This document shows positions 1 to 8,493 of a DNA stretch of 64,000 bases, one piece after another. The stretch is from Gillisia xinjiangensis (GTDB lineage: Bacteria; Bacteroidota; Bacteroidia; Flavobacteriales; Flavobacteriaceae), in contig NZ_JBKAHK010000002.1 of assembly GCF_046298265.1 (NCBI RefSeq), forward strand, positions 248,001 through 312,000, read 5' to 3'. The notes beneath the pieces were generated by a model. The model ran no database searches and was not told the DNA's origin. It saw only the letters and a list, made by a program, of their open reading frames with translations. Numbering within the stretch: position 1 is the first letter of the stretch; each line of letters begins with the position of its first letter. The translations under genes were made by a program, and so were the position numbers.

Positions 1-43
1 TCATTTGGTGTGTGCATCGAGTTTCCATTATGCTCATTTCATA
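1..43. repeat. Copy A of a ~43-bp repeat (left window edge)
   Basis: This stretch matches positions 61159-61200 at roughly 37 of 43 positions with one gap; both copies end in TGCTCATTTCATA. Each copy lies 3' of a minus-strand gene (ThuA here, the DAO oxidoreductase there). On the minus strand both can be read as a short open frame (MSIMETRCTHQM here, MSIKETRCKHQ-stop there). The copy here runs off the window, so I cannot tell whether it is a noncoding repeat or a gene start. Confidence 0.5.
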
Positions 44-140
44 ATTTTTTTTCGGCTTAAAATTAAAATTCTTTTTGGGGAAACGCATTAGAAAGGTATT
101 AGACTTTCTTATCTACATATAGAAAAACCCGTTGGCCGGA

Positions 141-857
141 TTATTCTCCCAAAGCAAATAAAATGCTCCGGAGAATATGTTCCCTGAATTCGGGTTCTTC
201 ATAGGCTTCCTCGGTATGACCTCCGCCGGTATAAATTGATCTTCCCCCACCATCCAGTTCCTGATACCAGGCAATAGGATGGTTGTCTCCATTTTCACCA
301 CCTTCATACGTGCGCTCCTCTAAATTCAACAAAACAGTTATTTGGGGATTGATATTTTTAAAATTGTACCACTCATCCACCCGAATCCAGGTTTCTGGTA
401 AGTGAGCAACGGTTGGATGATCCGGAGCTTTTACGGTTATTTCGGCTTTTGCTATTTTTGGATGGCTTCTAAAATAGGCTCCGGCCAACTTACCGTACCA
501 GGGCCAGTCGTATTCGGTATCGGTGGCGGCGTGAATTCCAAAATAACTTCCACCGTTATTTATGAAATCTTCAAAGGCATTTTGCTGCTGAAGATCGAGC
601 ACATCGCCCGTGGTATTTAGAAAAATTACAAGCGAATACTTTTTAAGTTGATCATTGGTAAAATTTTCTGAAACTTTTGTTTCCTCCACCTTGAAATTAT
701 GTTCTTTTCCAAGTTTCTGAATGGTTTTTATCCCCTTCGGAATTGATTTATGATAATAACCTTCCGTTTTATGGAAAACAAGGACATTTTTCTCCTGTGC
801 AAATCCGAAGGAAAAATTGAAAAACAAAATGGCAATTAAAATTTTAAGGCTGTTCAT
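141..857 (-). CDS. ThuA-like domain protein, secreted
   Basis: A 238-residue protein of the ThuA (trehalose utilisation-like) family, which has a glutamine-amidotransferase-like fold and is often linked to sugar metabolism in Bacteroidetes; the reaction is not established. The first ~20 residues form a signal peptide (hydrophobic run ILIAILFFNFSFGFA), so it is probably periplasmic. Visible family features are VLVFHKTEGYYHKS near the N-terminus, the glycine-rich NNGGSYFGIHAATDTEYDWPW in mid-protein, and a C-terminal GGGHTEEAYEEPEF. The length fits the family. It lies 12 bp downstream of the co-directional AraC gene, so the two may be co-transcribed. The substrate is unknown. Confidence 0.85.
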   Translation of the reverse strand: MNSLKILIAILFFNFSFGFAQEKNVLVFHKTEGYYHKSIPKGIKTIQKLGKEHNFKVEETKVSENFTNDQLKKYSLVIFLNTTGDVLDLQQQNAFEDFINNGGSYFGIHAATDTEYDWPWYGKLAGAYFRSHPKIAKAEITVKAPDHPTVAHLPETWIRVDEWYNFKNINPQITVLLNLEERTYEGGENGDNHPIAWYQELDGGGRSIYTGGGHTEEAYEEPEFREHILRSILFALGE

Positions 858-869
858 AAAACGCAGTTT

Positions 870-1769
870 TTAATTAGTAGCTGGAATAGACATGATATAT
901 TTCTTTGGGGTAGTCCCGAATTTTTTCCTGAAGGCTGCAATAAAGTGGCTTGCCGTGCTGTAACCCACTTTTAACCCAACTTCGTTCACATTGTATTCTC
1001 CTGAGTCCAGAAGCTTTCTCGCAAATTCCATTTTATAATCAAATAAAAAACTATACACGGAATCTCCATAAATTTGCTTAAAACCATCCTTTAATTTCTT
1101 CAGGCTCAGTCCAATTTCTAATGATAATTCATTTAAAGAAGGAGGCTCTGCCATCCTGTTAATAATAATATCTTTTGCCTTGCGTATTTTTAAAACATTT
1201 TCTTCATCGCTTAAAAATGGACATTGCTCCATATTTGCATCTTCTGTCCTGTTAAAAAACAGGCTTAACAATTCATAGGCTTTAGCTTTAAAATACAAGG
1301 ATTTTATGGACGGCATCAGGTTAAAGTTCATCAATTGATTTAGAACAATAGCCATCGAAGGAGAAATATCGGCATCCTTATAATATTTCTTATCGCTGTT
1401 TTCTTTGCTTAAAAAGGGGATGTAACCAGCTTCTTGTGAAAATAAAGAATGGAATTTCTTTATGGAAATTACCAGAGAGATCAACCAGGATTTTGGTTGT
1501 AATTCTAAATTGATGGGTAAATCTCTTTGCGGATTATATAAAAGAAGGGATTTTTCTACCTCCAAAGACAATTCGTAGTTACTGTTATTAAATAAAAACT
1601 TGCCTTTTCCCTTTACACAAAAGTGAAATTGCATATAACTGCTGTCTATTTCGCGGGAGATGTTCGCCGGAAATTTGTCTTCATTTTGAAACTTTAAGAT
1701 AAAGAATCCCTCTTCAACTTTGGTTTCCTCAACAAACCCTGCAGCGATATTTTTTTCTTCTAAATCCAT
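870..1769 (-). CDS. AraC-family transcriptional regulator
   Basis: A 299-residue DNA-binding regulator. The C-terminal ~100 residues hold the two helix-turn-helix motifs of the AraC/XylS family, including LNELSLEIGLSLKKLKDGFK and VNEVGLKVGYSTASHFIAAF, then FGTTPKKYI. The N-terminal ~190 residues are a divergent sensing domain. The overall plan recalls PchR-like (siderophore-responsive) AraC proteins, but no ligand can be named. It is transcribed divergently from hemA across a 200-bp gap, so control of haem synthesis or autoregulation is plausible but inferred. The ATG at 1769 is the only good start. Confidence 0.9.
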   Translation of the reverse strand: MDLEEKNIAAGFVEETKVEEGFFILKFQNEDKFPANISREIDSSYMQFHFCVKGKGKFLFNNSNYELSLEVEKSLLLYNPQRDLPINLELQPKSWLISLVISIKKFHSLFSQEAGYIPFLSKENSDKKYYKDADISPSMAIVLNQLMNFNLMPSIKSLYFKAKAYELLSLFFNRTEDANMEQCPFLSDEENVLKIRKAKDIIINRMAEPPSLNELSLEIGLSLKKLKDGFKQIYGDSVYSFLFDYKMEFARKLLDSGEYNVNEVGLKVGYSTASHFIAAFRKKFGTTPKKYIMSIPATN

Positions 1770-1969
1770 AATTTAATGAATTTTATTATTTAGAATTAAT
1801 CTAAACTAAGTTGTATTTAAGCACTATGATAACAACAAAAATAAGGTTTTCCCCGAAGACGATCCTCGAAAATATGATTATTATCAGGAATCGACACATT
1901 TAGTACTTTGCGCGTTACTTTTTAAGAATCTTATACCTTACTTTTGACCCTGCAATCCTAATCTGTTAC

Positions 1970-3226
1970 ATGGAGCACTATCATATTTCAAAAGGCAAAC
2001 ATTTTTACACCATTGGCTTAAGCTACAAAAAAGCTGATGCCGATGTTCGTGGGCATTTCAGTTTAACTGCCGAAAGCAAATTAAAATTGCTGGAAGACGC
2101 TAAAAATGAAGGGATTGACGGGATTATCGTCACCTCTACATGCAATAGAACTGAAATTTACGGATTCGCACAGCACCCCTATCAACTTATAAAATTGCTT
2201 TGTGAGCATACCAATGGTACGGTTGAAGAATTTGAAAAAGTAGCGTACATCTATAAGAATAAGGAAGCTATCTCTCACATGTTTAGGGTTGGAACCGGTC
2301 TCGATAGCCAAATCTTAGGCGATTTCGAGATTATTAGCCAGTTAAAGATCGCATTCGTAAGTTCAAAGAATGCCGGAGTTGCAAATCCTTTTTTAGAGCG
2401 ACTTGTCAATGCTGTTATTCAGGCAAGCAAGCGAATTAAAAATGAAACCGATATGTCCTCAGGGGCAACTTCAGTAAGTTTCGCTTCGGTTCAATACATT
2501 CTGCGTGAAGTTAAAAATATTTCAGAAAAGAATATTTTACTCTTCGGAACAGGAAAAATCGGAAGAAACACCTGTGAGAATCTTGTAAAACATACCAAAA
2601 ATAATCACATTACCCTTATAAACCGAACGAAAGACAAGGCTGAAAAAATTGCCGGGAAATTCAATTTAAAGGTAGAAGATTACGCTAATTTGCAGTCGGA
2701 AATCCGCCAGTCAGATATTTTAATCGTTGCAACAGGAGCTCAAAACCCAACTATTTCCAAAGAACTTATCTATCCTAAAAAGGAGTTATTGATTCTGGAT
2801 CTTTCCATACCTAAAAATGTTTCAGATGATGTTGCACAAATGGAAAATGTAACTGTACTTCATTTAGATCATCTCGCTCAAATGACAGATGATACCCTGG
2901 AACGAAGAAAACTATGTATTCCTGCAGCCAAACTTATAATTGCTGAAGTTGAAGTTGAGTTCAACAAATGGCTGGAAATGAGAAAATTTGCTCCAACCAT
3001 AAAAGCGCTCAAGAAAAAACTGAAAGGCATGAAAGATGCCGAATTGGATTTCCAAAGCCGAAAAATTGCGAATTTCAACAATGAACAGGCGGAAATCGTT
3101 AGCAACAGGATCATTCAAAAAATTATGAATCATTTTGCAAATCACCTAAAAGATGATTCCAACACTTCAGATGAAAGCCTGGAACTTATCCAGAAAGTCT
3201 TTCAACTGGAAGATGCCACAAAATGA
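1970..3226 (+). CDS. hemA: Glutamyl-tRNA reductase
   Basis: Reduces glutamyl-tRNA(Glu) to glutamate-1-semialdehyde with NADPH, the first committed step of C5 tetrapyrrole synthesis in the cytoplasm. At 418 residues it has the normal length. The catalytic cysteine is C58 in STCNRTEIYG, the N-terminus carries the GLSYKKADADVR signature, and the NADPH-binding GTGKIG is at residues 193-198. A helical dimerisation domain follows to the end. It is the first gene of a seven-gene haem operon, and its stop overlaps hemC by 4 bp (ATGA). hemL is not in the window. The ATG at 1970 is well placed. Confidence 0.97.
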   Translation: MEHYHISKGKHFYTIGLSYKKADADVRGHFSLTAESKLKLLEDAKNEGIDGIIVTSTCNRTEIYGFAQHPYQLIKLLCEHTNGTVEEFEKVAYIYKNKEAISHMFRVGTGLDSQILGDFEIISQLKIAFVSSKNAGVANPFLERLVNAVIQASKRIKNETDMSSGATSVSFASVQYILREVKNISEKNILLFGTGKIGRNTCENLVKHTKNNHITLINRTKDKAEKIAGKFNLKVEDYANLQSEIRQSDILIVATGAQNPTISKELIYPKKELLILDLSIPKNVSDDVAQMENVTVLHLDHLAQMTDDTLERRKLCIPAAKLIIAEVEVEFNKWLEMRKFAPTIKALKKKLKGMKDAELDFQSRKIANFNNEQAEIVSNRIIQKIMNHFANHLKDDSNTSDESLELIQKVFQLEDATK

Positions 3227-4134
3227 ATAAATCGATAAGAATAGGAACCCGTGATAGCGAATTAGCGCTATGGCAGGCAAAAACCGTTCAATCTGCTCTC
3301 GAAAAATTAGGTCATAATACCGAATTGGTTCCCGTGAAATCCACAGGAGACCTCAATTTAGACCAACCCTTATACGAAATGGGAATTACAGGGATTTTCA
3401 CAAAAACCCTGGATATTGCAATGCTAACTAACAAAATTGATATTGCAGTACATTCCATGAAAGATGTTCCAACTGCTTTGCCAAAAGGAATTGTGGAAGC
3501 GGCCATTCTAAAAAGAGCAAATTCAAAGGACATTATAGTACATAAAGGTCTCGATTTTCTGGAATCCAAAGGCACTATTGCCACCGGAAGCCTACGCAGG
3601 AAAGCACAATGGCTTAGCAAATATCCCAAACATTCGGTTGTAGATCTTCGAGGAAACGTAAACACCCGAATGAAAAAACTGAAAGAAAACGGTTGGGATG
3701 GAGCCATTTTTGCCGCTGCAGGATTAGAACGCATCAATCTTACCCCTGAAAATTATTTAGCGTTAGACTGGATGTTACCCGCTCCTGCGCAAGGCGCGAT
3801 GCTTGTTGTTGCAAAAGAAAAAGACGAATTTTGCAGAAAGATGCTTTTGGCCCTGAACCATAAAGAATCTGAAATTTGTGTGCATACAGAACGTGAATTT
3901 CTGAAAACCCTCGAAGGAGGTTGTACAGCTCCCATTGGTGCTCTTGCCGAAATAAGGGATGGAATCCTTTATTTTAAAGGTGGTTTATACAGCCTGGATG
4001 GAACACAAAAATTTGAGATTGAAAGAGCAGTTTCAGTAGATCAAGCCCAGGATTTCGGCAGAAAATGTGGAGAAGAAATACTGAAAAACGGAGGCGCAGA
4101 ACTCATGAAAAAGATAAGGAAAGTGCTAAATTAA
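3223..4134 (+). CDS. hemC: Porphobilinogen deaminase (hydroxymethylbilane synthase)
   Basis: Condenses four porphobilinogens into hydroxymethylbilane. The 303-residue protein starts IRIGTRDSELALWQA and keeps the catalytic aspartate D81 in HSMKDVP. It also has ATGSLRRKAQ and DLRGNVNTRM for substrate carboxylates, and C234 in EGGCTAPIGA, which carries the dipyrromethane cofactor. All key residues are present. It starts inside the hemA stop (ATGA), which suggests translational coupling, and ends 7 bp before hemD. Confidence 0.97.
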   Translation: MNKSIRIGTRDSELALWQAKTVQSALEKLGHNTELVPVKSTGDLNLDQPLYEMGITGIFTKTLDIAMLTNKIDIAVHSMKDVPTALPKGIVEAAILKRANSKDIIVHKGLDFLESKGTIATGSLRRKAQWLSKYPKHSVVDLRGNVNTRMKKLKENGWDGAIFAAAGLERINLTPENYLALDWMLPAPAQGAMLVVAKEKDEFCRKMLLALNHKESEICVHTEREFLKTLEGGCTAPIGALAEIRDGILYFKGGLYSLDGTQKFEIERAVSVDQAQDFGRKCGEEILKNGGAELMKKIRKVLN

Positions 4135-4141
4135 AGCAATT

Positions 4142-4798
4142 ATGCCAACTGTCCTTGCCACCAAAATATTGGAACCCCACCAAAAACAATTATTGCTGAA
4201 TGCTGGAATATCTCTGGTAGAATATAATGCAATTAAAATTGAATTCATAGATTTTGATCCCGGGAAGAAACGTATCAAAAACGCAATCGTTACAAGTAAG
4301 AATGCTGCCAGGGCCATAATCAGAAAAAATCTTATAATTGAAAACTGTTTTAGCGTTGGAGAAAAAACAGCTTCCTTTTTAAAGAAATACAAGTATAATA
4401 TTTCCGAAATTGCAGATTATGGAACTGCTTTAGCTGCTATAATTACTAAAAAATATCCGAATGAGAACTTCAGCTTTTTCTGCGGAGATAAACGTCGGGA
4501 GGAATTACCATCCATTTTAAAAGAAAATGGTATAGATTTAGAAGAAATTCAGGTCTATAAAACACGCTTAAATCCGAAGGAATTTCAACAGGAATTTGAT
4601 GGAGTTTTGTTTTTCAGTCCCAGCGGCGTAAAAAGCTTTTTCAGCCAAAATAAAATAAAGAACAGCACTGCTTTTTGTATTGGTACCACAACTGCTTCAG
4701 AAGCAAAAAAAATTACAGATACTATAATAATTGCCACGAAACCAAGCATGGAAAATGTCATTGTGCAAGTGGTAAAAAAATACCGACATCATGATTAA
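4142..4798 (+). CDS. hemD: Uroporphyrinogen-III synthase
   Basis: Cyclises and inverts hydroxymethylbilane to uroporphyrinogen III. HemD proteins are poorly conserved and this call leans on position between hemC and hemE. At 218 residues it is a little short of the usual 240-260. The two-lobe pattern is visible: VTSKNAARAI for the first lobe, and VLFFSPSGVKSFF followed by FCIGTTTASEAKK for the second, which are the expected family landmarks. Its 3' end overlaps hemE by 8 bp. Confidence 0.88.
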   Translation: MPTVLATKILEPHQKQLLLNAGISLVEYNAIKIEFIDFDPGKKRIKNAIVTSKNAARAIIRKNLIIENCFSVGEKTASFLKKYKYNISEIADYGTALAAIITKKYPNENFSFFCGDKRREELPSILKENGIDLEEIQVYKTRLNPKEFQQEFDGVLFFSPSGVKSFFSQNKIKNSTAFCIGTTTASEAKKITDTIIIATKPSMENVIVQVVKKYRHHD

Positions 4799-5819
4799 AA
4801 ACGATCTATTTTTAAAAGCATTAAAGGGTGAAACCGTAGAGCGACCACCGGTTTGGATGATGCGCCAGGCAGGAAGATATCTGCCGGATTTTATGAAACT
4901 GAAAGCGAAATATGATTTCTTTACAAGATGCCGCACCCCGGAACTGGCAACCGAGATTACCGTAATGCCAATCAACCAGATAGGCACAGATGCCGCGATC
5001 CTTTTTAGCGATATCCTGGTTGTCCCACAGGCGATGAATATCGAGGTGGAAATGAAGCCGGGTTTAGGGCCGTGGTTGCCAAATCCTGTTCGAACCATGG
5101 AGGATGTGAACAAGGTCATTGTACCCGATGTTCATGAAACTTTAGGCTACGTAATGGATGCCATAAAAATGACCAAAAAGGAGCTCAATGATGAAGTTCC
5201 CCTAATTGGTTTTGCAGGTTCTCCCTGGACTATTTTATGTTATGCGGTACAAGGGCAGGGCTCCAAGAATTTTGATATCGCCAAAAAATTCTGTTTTACC
5301 AATCCCGTTGCAGCACATACCCTATTGCAGAAAATAACCGATACCACCATCGCCTATTTGAAGGCAAAAGTTGCCGCGGGTGTGGATGCAGTGCAAATAT
5401 TTGATTCCTGGGGAGGAATGCTTTCCCCTACCGATTATCAAATATTTTCGTGGAACTATATGCAGCAAATTATAGATGCGTTAAAAGATGAAACCCCTGT
5501 GATCGCTTTTGGAAAAGGCTGCTGGTTTGCGCTGGATACCATGGCAAAATCAGGTGCTTCGGCTTTAGGAGTAGACTGGACCTGTTCTCCGCTTCACGCA
5601 CGTTATTTAAGCGGTGGGAAGATCACGCTTCAGGGTAATTTTGATCCTTCCAGATTATATTCCCCTCCGGCAGAGATTAAGAAAATGGTGCATCAAATGA
5701 TCGATGAATTTGGAAAAGACCGTTACATCGTTAATTTAGGCCACGGGATCTTACCCGATATTCCGGTAGAAAATGCCCGGGCTTTTGTAGATGCAGTTAA
5801 AGAATATAAGCCAAGATAA
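4791..5819 (+). CDS. hemE: Uroporphyrinogen decarboxylase
   Basis: Removes four acetate carboxyls from uroporphyrinogen III to give coproporphyrinogen III. The 342-residue protein has the family signature PPVWMMRQAGRYLPDF near the N-terminus (invariant arginines), the FSDILV segment with the catalytic aspartate, IGFAGSPWT, and GHGILPDIPVEN near the C-terminus. It overlaps hemD by 8 bp and ends 3 bp before the DUF6973 gene. Confidence 0.97.
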   Translation: MIKNDLFLKALKGETVERPPVWMMRQAGRYLPDFMKLKAKYDFFTRCRTPELATEITVMPINQIGTDAAILFSDILVVPQAMNIEVEMKPGLGPWLPNPVRTMEDVNKVIVPDVHETLGYVMDAIKMTKKELNDEVPLIGFAGSPWTILCYAVQGQGSKNFDIAKKFCFTNPVAAHTLLQKITDTTIAYLKAKVAAGVDAVQIFDSWGGMLSPTDYQIFSWNYMQQIIDALKDETPVIAFGKGCWFALDTMAKSGASALGVDWTCSPLHARYLSGGKITLQGNFDPSRLYSPPAEIKKMVHQMIDEFGKDRYIVNLGHGILPDIPVENARAFVDAVKEYKPR

Positions 5820-5822
5820 AAA

Positions 5823-6323
5823 ATGGCAATAGTGGCAGGGATTAAAAGTTTAAATTTTTGGCAACTTTTTAAATTGGCAAAAGTTCTGATTTTAAAACCT
5901 TTATTTATAGTTCCAACTTATAAGGCTACCAAAAAAACTGTTAATGTTTGTAATGCGTACTTCGGAAAAAAGCATCATAAAAACAATAGCACCAATGCCT
6001 TCAGGCATGCATTATGGAATTTCCTGATTTGTAAAAAATGTTATAAGGTTTCAAATTCTATTGAAAAAACCTCTCTATGGGCTGAAAAAATTACAAGTCT
6101 TCATGAGCTGCTGTCCCCAAATAGCGAATTGGCTAAAATCATGGATCTGCATAACAACAGAATAGGAAGGGAACTTTTTGAAAATAATACTTCAAATAGT
6201 ATAGATATTATAACACTTCTTGAAGAAATGATGGAAAACGCGGTGCACGTAAACAGTATTGAAGAAATTAAAGCCGTACAAAGCAGGTTGGTTTTTATTG
6301 AAAAATTAGAAACTCAATTATGA
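5823..6323 (+). CDS. DUF6973-like protein embedded in the haem operon
   Basis: A 166-residue protein of unknown function. It carries NAFRHALWNFLI, a later TSLHELL and MDLHNNRIGRELF, a spaced His/Asn pattern I associate with the DUF6973 family. The histidines could bind a metal or form an active site, but this is inference. The N-terminus (FWQLFKLAKVLILKPLFIV) is hydrophobic and may associate with the membrane; no clear signal peptidase site is seen. It sits between hemE and hemF with 3-bp spacing and a 4-bp ATGA overlap, so it is translated with the haem genes. Whether it takes part in haem synthesis is not shown. Confidence 0.75.
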   Translation: MAIVAGIKSLNFWQLFKLAKVLILKPLFIVPTYKATKKTVNVCNAYFGKKHHKNNSTNAFRHALWNFLICKKCYKVSNSIEKTSLWAEKITSLHELLSPNSELAKIMDLHNNRIGRELFENNTSNSIDIITLLEEMMENAVHVNSIEEIKAVQSRLVFIEKLETQL

Positions 6324-7225
6324 AGAAAAAGTTTTATAGCTACATAGAGAAATTACAGGACACCATCACGACCAAACTTGAAGAAGTAGATGGGTCGGCA
6401 AAGTTCCGCGAAGATCTTTGGGACCGGAAAGAAGGTGGAGGGGGAAGGACCCGCGTTATTGAAAACGGGACTGTTTTTGAAAAAGGCGGAGTCAATATTT
6501 CAGCGGTGCATGGGCCACTTCCCGCGGCGATGCAAAACTATTTCAATGTTGGGGAAGTCGATTTTTATGCCTGTGGCTTAAGCCTTGTCCTTCATCCAAA
6601 AAACCCAATGGTTCCCACCGTTCATGCAAACTGGCGTTATTTCGAGATGTATGATAAACAAGGAAATATATTAAAAGATCAATGGTTTGGCGGCGGACAG
6701 GATCTCACTCCTTATTATTTAATTGAAGAGGATGTCGTACATTTTCACCAAATTTCGAAAAATGCCTGTGACAGGCATCATCCTGAATTTTACTCCAGAT
6801 ATAAAAAGCAGTGTGATGAATATTTCTGGAATTCCCATCGCGAGGAAGCACGGGGAATAGGCGGTTTGTTTTTCGATTATTGTAAGGCCACGGAAGAAAT
6901 GAGCATTGATGACTGGTTTAATTTTGTAACCGAAGTTGGGGACAGCTTTCTGAAGGCCTATGTTCCCATTGTTGAAAAACGCAAGAATTTACCGTATTCA
7001 GAAGAGAACAGAACCTGGCAGGAAATAAGACGGGGTCGCTATGTAGAATTCAACCTGGTCCACGACAAAGGCACCCTTTTCGGATTAAAAACCAATGGGA
7101 GAATTGAGAGTATTTTGATGAGCCTTCCTCCACATGTGCAATGGGTTTATGATCATCATCCAGAAAAAGGCAGCGAAGAGGAAAAATTACTGGAGGTATT
7201 GATGCAACCTAAAGCCTGGATCTAA
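6320..7225 (+). CDS. hemF: Oxygen-dependent coproporphyrinogen III oxidase
   Basis: Uses O2 to convert coproporphyrinogen III to protoporphyrinogen IX, which implies aerobic haem synthesis. The 301-residue protein shows GGGGRTRVIENG, SLVLHPKNPMVPTVHANWRY, WFGGGQDLTPYYL and the C-terminal RRGRYVEFNLVHDKGT, all strongly conserved in HemF. The length is normal. It overlaps the preceding DUF6973 gene by 4 bp and lies 90 bp before hemB. The oxygen-independent HemN/HemZ is not in this window. Confidence 0.97.
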   Translation: MKKKFYSYIEKLQDTITTKLEEVDGSAKFREDLWDRKEGGGGRTRVIENGTVFEKGGVNISAVHGPLPAAMQNYFNVGEVDFYACGLSLVLHPKNPMVPTVHANWRYFEMYDKQGNILKDQWFGGGQDLTPYYLIEEDVVHFHQISKNACDRHHPEFYSRYKKQCDEYFWNSHREEARGIGGLFFDYCKATEEMSIDDWFNFVTEVGDSFLKAYVPIVEKRKNLPYSEENRTWQEIRRGRYVEFNLVHDKGTLFGLKTNGRIESILMSLPPHVQWVYDHHPEKGSEEEKLLEVLMQPKAWI

Positions 7226-7315
7226 ATACAGCAAAAAAGTGCTTTGTCCTGCCTGGAAATAAAAAAATATAATTAAAGGTTCAAACCTGAAACCTGAATT
7301 TTAAACTATTAAGAG

Positions 7316-8284
7316 ATGTTAAGAAGAAACAGAAGATTGCGAACAGACGAAGTAATACGTTCCCTGGTAAGGGAAACTATTATTAGCCCAAATGACTTTC
7401 TGGTGCCTTTATTTATCGTTGAAGGAAAAAATGTAAAGGAAGAGATTGCTTCAATGCCAAATTATTTCAGGTTTAGTCTGGATCTTCTGGAAAAAGAAGT
7501 GAAAGAATTGTGGGATCTGGGGTTGAGATCTGTTTTGTTGTTTGTGAAGGTTCCCGATAATTTAAAAGACAATGCAGGAACCGAAGCTTTAAATCCCGAT
7601 GGCTTGATGCAGCGTGCAATTAAATCCGTGAAAAATGCAGTTCCCGAAATGCTGGTAATGACAGATGTTGCTTTAGATCCCTATTCCTCTTTTGGACATG
7701 ACGGGGTGGTTGCCGATGGAAAAATCCTAAATGATGATACCACTGCAATTTTAGCCGAAATGTCCCTTTCACACGCTATAGCCGGAGCCAATTTTGTTGC
7801 TCCAAGCGATATGATGGATGGCCGTATTTTCGAAATAAGAAGTCTTCTGGAAGATGAAGGTTTCCACGATACCGGAATTATGAGTTACAGCGCTAAATAC
7901 GCTTCTGCTTTTTACGGTCCGTTTAGGGATGCATTGGATTCTGCGCCGGGATTTGGAGATAAAAAATCCTACCAGATGGATCCTGCAAACCGGGATGAGG
8001 CAGTTAAGGAAACACTCATGGATATTGAGGAAGGAGCCGATATTGTGATGGTTAAACCGGGACTTTGTTATCTCGATATAGTTCGTGATATTAAAAATGC
8101 GGTAAATGTTCCTGTTGCCGTATACCAGGTAAGCGGGGAATATGCAATGATAAAAGCTGCTTCAGAAAAAGGCTGGCTGGATCACGATGCGGTAATGATG
8201 GAACAATTAACGGCCATAAAACGCGCAGGAGCCAATATGATCGCCAGCTATTTCGCCAAGGATGCGGTGAAACTTATTTCCTGA
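7316..8284 (+). CDS. hemB: Delta-aminolevulinic acid dehydratase (porphobilinogen synthase)
   Basis: Joins two 5-aminolevulinates into porphobilinogen. The 322-residue protein has both Schiff-base lysines: K194 in SYSAKYASAFYGPF and K247 in VMVKPGLCYL. Where zinc-type enzymes carry a cysteine cluster, this one has DVALDPYSSFGHDG (residues 117-130) without cysteines, the pattern of magnesium-dependent HemB such as that of Pseudomonas. It is last in the operon, after a 90-bp gap that could hold an extra promoter. Out of pathway order, as is common in Flavobacteria. Confidence 0.97.
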   Translation: MLRRNRRLRTDEVIRSLVRETIISPNDFLVPLFIVEGKNVKEEIASMPNYFRFSLDLLEKEVKELWDLGLRSVLLFVKVPDNLKDNAGTEALNPDGLMQRAIKSVKNAVPEMLVMTDVALDPYSSFGHDGVVADGKILNDDTTAILAEMSLSHAIAGANFVAPSDMMDGRIFEIRSLLEDEGFHDTGIMSYSAKYASAFYGPFRDALDSAPGFGDKKSYQMDPANRDEAVKETLMDIEEGADIVMVKPGLCYLDIVRDIKNAVNVPVAVYQVSGEYAMIKAASEKGWLDHDAVMMEQLTAIKRAGANMIASYFAKDAVKLIS

Positions 8285-8388
8285 TATATATCATAAGGTC
8301 TTATTGCTAAGGCATCTCCATTCCAGAAAGCCCAAATTTATAAGCTGTTACCGGATTATTTTTCTGAAACAGGTTTTAGATCAAAGAT

Positions 8389-8424
8389 CTCGGGAAATTA
8401 AACCATCACTGAGGGATTAAACGG
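8389..8424 (+). repeat. GAGGGATTAAA-type dispersed repeat, copy 1
   Basis: Reads CTCGGGAAATTAAACC then ATCACTGAGGGATTAAACGG. It shares the core with copies at 12276-12378, 20008-20047 (reversed) and 40540-40629. It lies in the 209-bp gap between hemB and the CNNM gene, where I see nothing else. Confidence 0.6.
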
Positions 8425-8493
8425 CTTTACCATTACTTTAGATAAATTGTAGGAAAGAATCATTAATTTAGCCTCCTCAAATGAAATCTAACC

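Noticed and set aside
1900..1925. Promoter box ahead of hemA (TTAGTACTTTGCGCG)
   Set aside because: It resembles the TAnnTTTG box but lacks TA at the right spacing; not strong enough to call.
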